In this document: in pieces, positions 63,426-64,000 of the stretch
Numbering within the stretch: the stretch's first letter is position 1
How the letters are laid out: every line of letters begins with the position of its first letter
NCBI RefSeq assembly: GCF_021026345.1
Contig: NZ_JAJNCZ010000001.1
Coordinates: 124,001-188,000 of the forward strand
Direction of reading: 5' to 3'
Length of the DNA: 64,000 nt
From: Rhizobium sp. GN54
GTDB lineage: Bacteria > Pseudomonadota > Alphaproteobacteria > Rhizobiales > Rhizobiaceae
Notes under the pieces: model-generated
What the model was told of the DNA's origin: nothing
Databases searched by the model: none
The model's input: only the letters and a program-made list of their open reading frames with translations
Made by a program: the position numbers and the translations under genes

Positions 63426-64000
63426 TTACAGCATGTCGCCGTCCGTGGAGCATTCGTAGAGCTCCTCTCCGCTTTCGGCATCCACGCCCACGAGGCTGAC
63501 GTCGTAGCCCCAGAGGTGGCGGATGTGGCGTAGCGTTGCATCGCGGCTGGCCTCCTCCAGCAGCACGCCGTTCTTGACGTTGTGCTGCAGCCGGAGCTGC
63601 CGGTCGCCGAGGAGGTCCACGTCGACCACCTGGATGTCCTGCTGGTTCGCGCCGATGTCGTAGTTGCGGGCAAGCGCCGCGCGGACGGCCTGATAGCCGC
63701 GCTCATTGTGGATCGAGGCGACCTCGAGATAGTTGTCGCCGGAGCTGTCGGTCAGCAAAAACAGCCGGAACTTTCGGATCAGCGCCGGGCTCAGATATTG
63801 CAGGATGAAGGATTCGTCGCGGTGGTTCGCCCAGGCGTCGAGAAGCGTCGCGCGCCAGTCGCCGTTGCCGGCGATCTCGGGGAACCAGTCCCGGTCCTCC
63901 GCGGTCGGCTCCGTGCAGATCCGCTGGATGTCCTGCATCATCGCGAACCCCAGCGCATAGGGGTTCATGCCGTGGTAGCGGGGATCGTCGAAGCCGGGCT
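63426..64000 (-). CDS. SpoVR family protein (partial, 5' part outside the window)
   Basis: Leftward gene whose beginning is beyond the right edge; about 190 codons are visible. PRYHGMNPYALGFAMMQDIQRIC, EIAGNGDWRATLLDAWANHRDESFILQYLSP and the C-terminal HVKNGVLL-like segments fit SpoVR/YcgB proteins (usually about 510 residues). In bacteria these are often linked to a YeaG-type kinase and stationary-phase stress. The 29-base gap to the J-domain gene is convergent. Confidence 0.9.
   Translation of the reverse strand, partial: PGFDDPRYHGMNPYALGFAMMQDIQRICTEPTAEDRDWFPEIAGNGDWRATLLDAWANHRDESFILQYLSPALIRKFRLFLLTDSSGDNYLEVASIHNERGYQAVRAALARNYDIGANQQDIQVVDVDLLGDRQLRLQHNVKNGVLLEEASRDATLRHIRHLWGYDVSLVGVDAESGEELYECSTDGDML

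Overview
The window looks like chromosome or large-replicon DNA from a G+C-rich (about two thirds by eye) alphaproteobacterium of the order Hyphomicrobiales, most likely Rhizobiaceae (Ensifer/Shinella/Rhizobium-like). The main pointers are the arsR-aqpS-arsC-arsH operon order, a fused phaAB-C-D-E-F-G antiporter operon, a bcsN-bcsA-bcsB cellulose locus, an FtrABCD iron system and a NirK/NirV/pseudoazurin denitrification island. Nearly all the DNA is coding, with many ATGA or GTGA overlaps. I see no rRNA, tRNA, insertion sequence, integrase or CRISPR array.

Region 1 (1-16985) is a denitrification and low-oxygen island. It holds norE (cut by the left edge), a 51-residue membrane protein, ftrABCD, a leftward operon ubiD-ubiX-mogA-ric-nnrS, the divergent ubiT-ubiU-ubiV set for oxygen-independent ubiquinone synthesis, three small unknown genes, pseudoazurin, a Crp/Fnr regulator, nirV, nirK and a second nnrS. 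Five sites of the form TTTG-N8-CAAA, plus one weaker site, lie in its intergenic gaps. They suggest one FNR/NnrR-type regulon joining nitrite and NO respiration, quinone supply, Fe-S repair and iron uptake.

Region 2 (17016-19192) is an arsenic resistance operon. Region 3 (19348-25439) is a LacI regulator and a CUT1-type ABC importer operon headed by a metallophosphoesterase. Region 4 (25944-30006) is an Rrf2 regulator, a flavin reductase, an 88-residue protein coupled to an FAD/NAD(P)-binding protein, and an acyl-CoA-dehydrogenase-fold protein; it may serve organosulfur or flavin-dependent oxidation. Region 5 (30533-31602) is a copper pair, PCuAC plus a small Cys/His secreted protein.

Region 6 (31700-41693) is the most intriguing unit. 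An RpiR regulator sits among RidA, a D-threonine aldolase/D-serine dehydratase-like PLP enzyme, an MlrC-type M81 metallopeptidase and a complete peptide-type ABC importer. A repeated 13-bp element, G(A/T)AAATRAATTNC, occurs in front of the regulator and its likely target genes, which suggests one regulon for uptake and breakdown of an unknown amino-acid- or peptide-like compound.

Region 7 (41797-54446) holds a dimethylglycine/sarcosine dehydrogenase-like enzyme, a PQQ aldose dehydrogenase, a MarR regulator, the pha antiporter operon, and two purine-catabolism genes (ureidoglycine aminohydrolase and xdhC). Region 8 (54568-62576) is a cellulose operon with bcsN, bcsA, bcsB and a large TPR protein, but without bcsZ or bcsC inside the window. 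It is followed by a J-domain protein and the 3' part of a SpoVR gene cut by the right edge.
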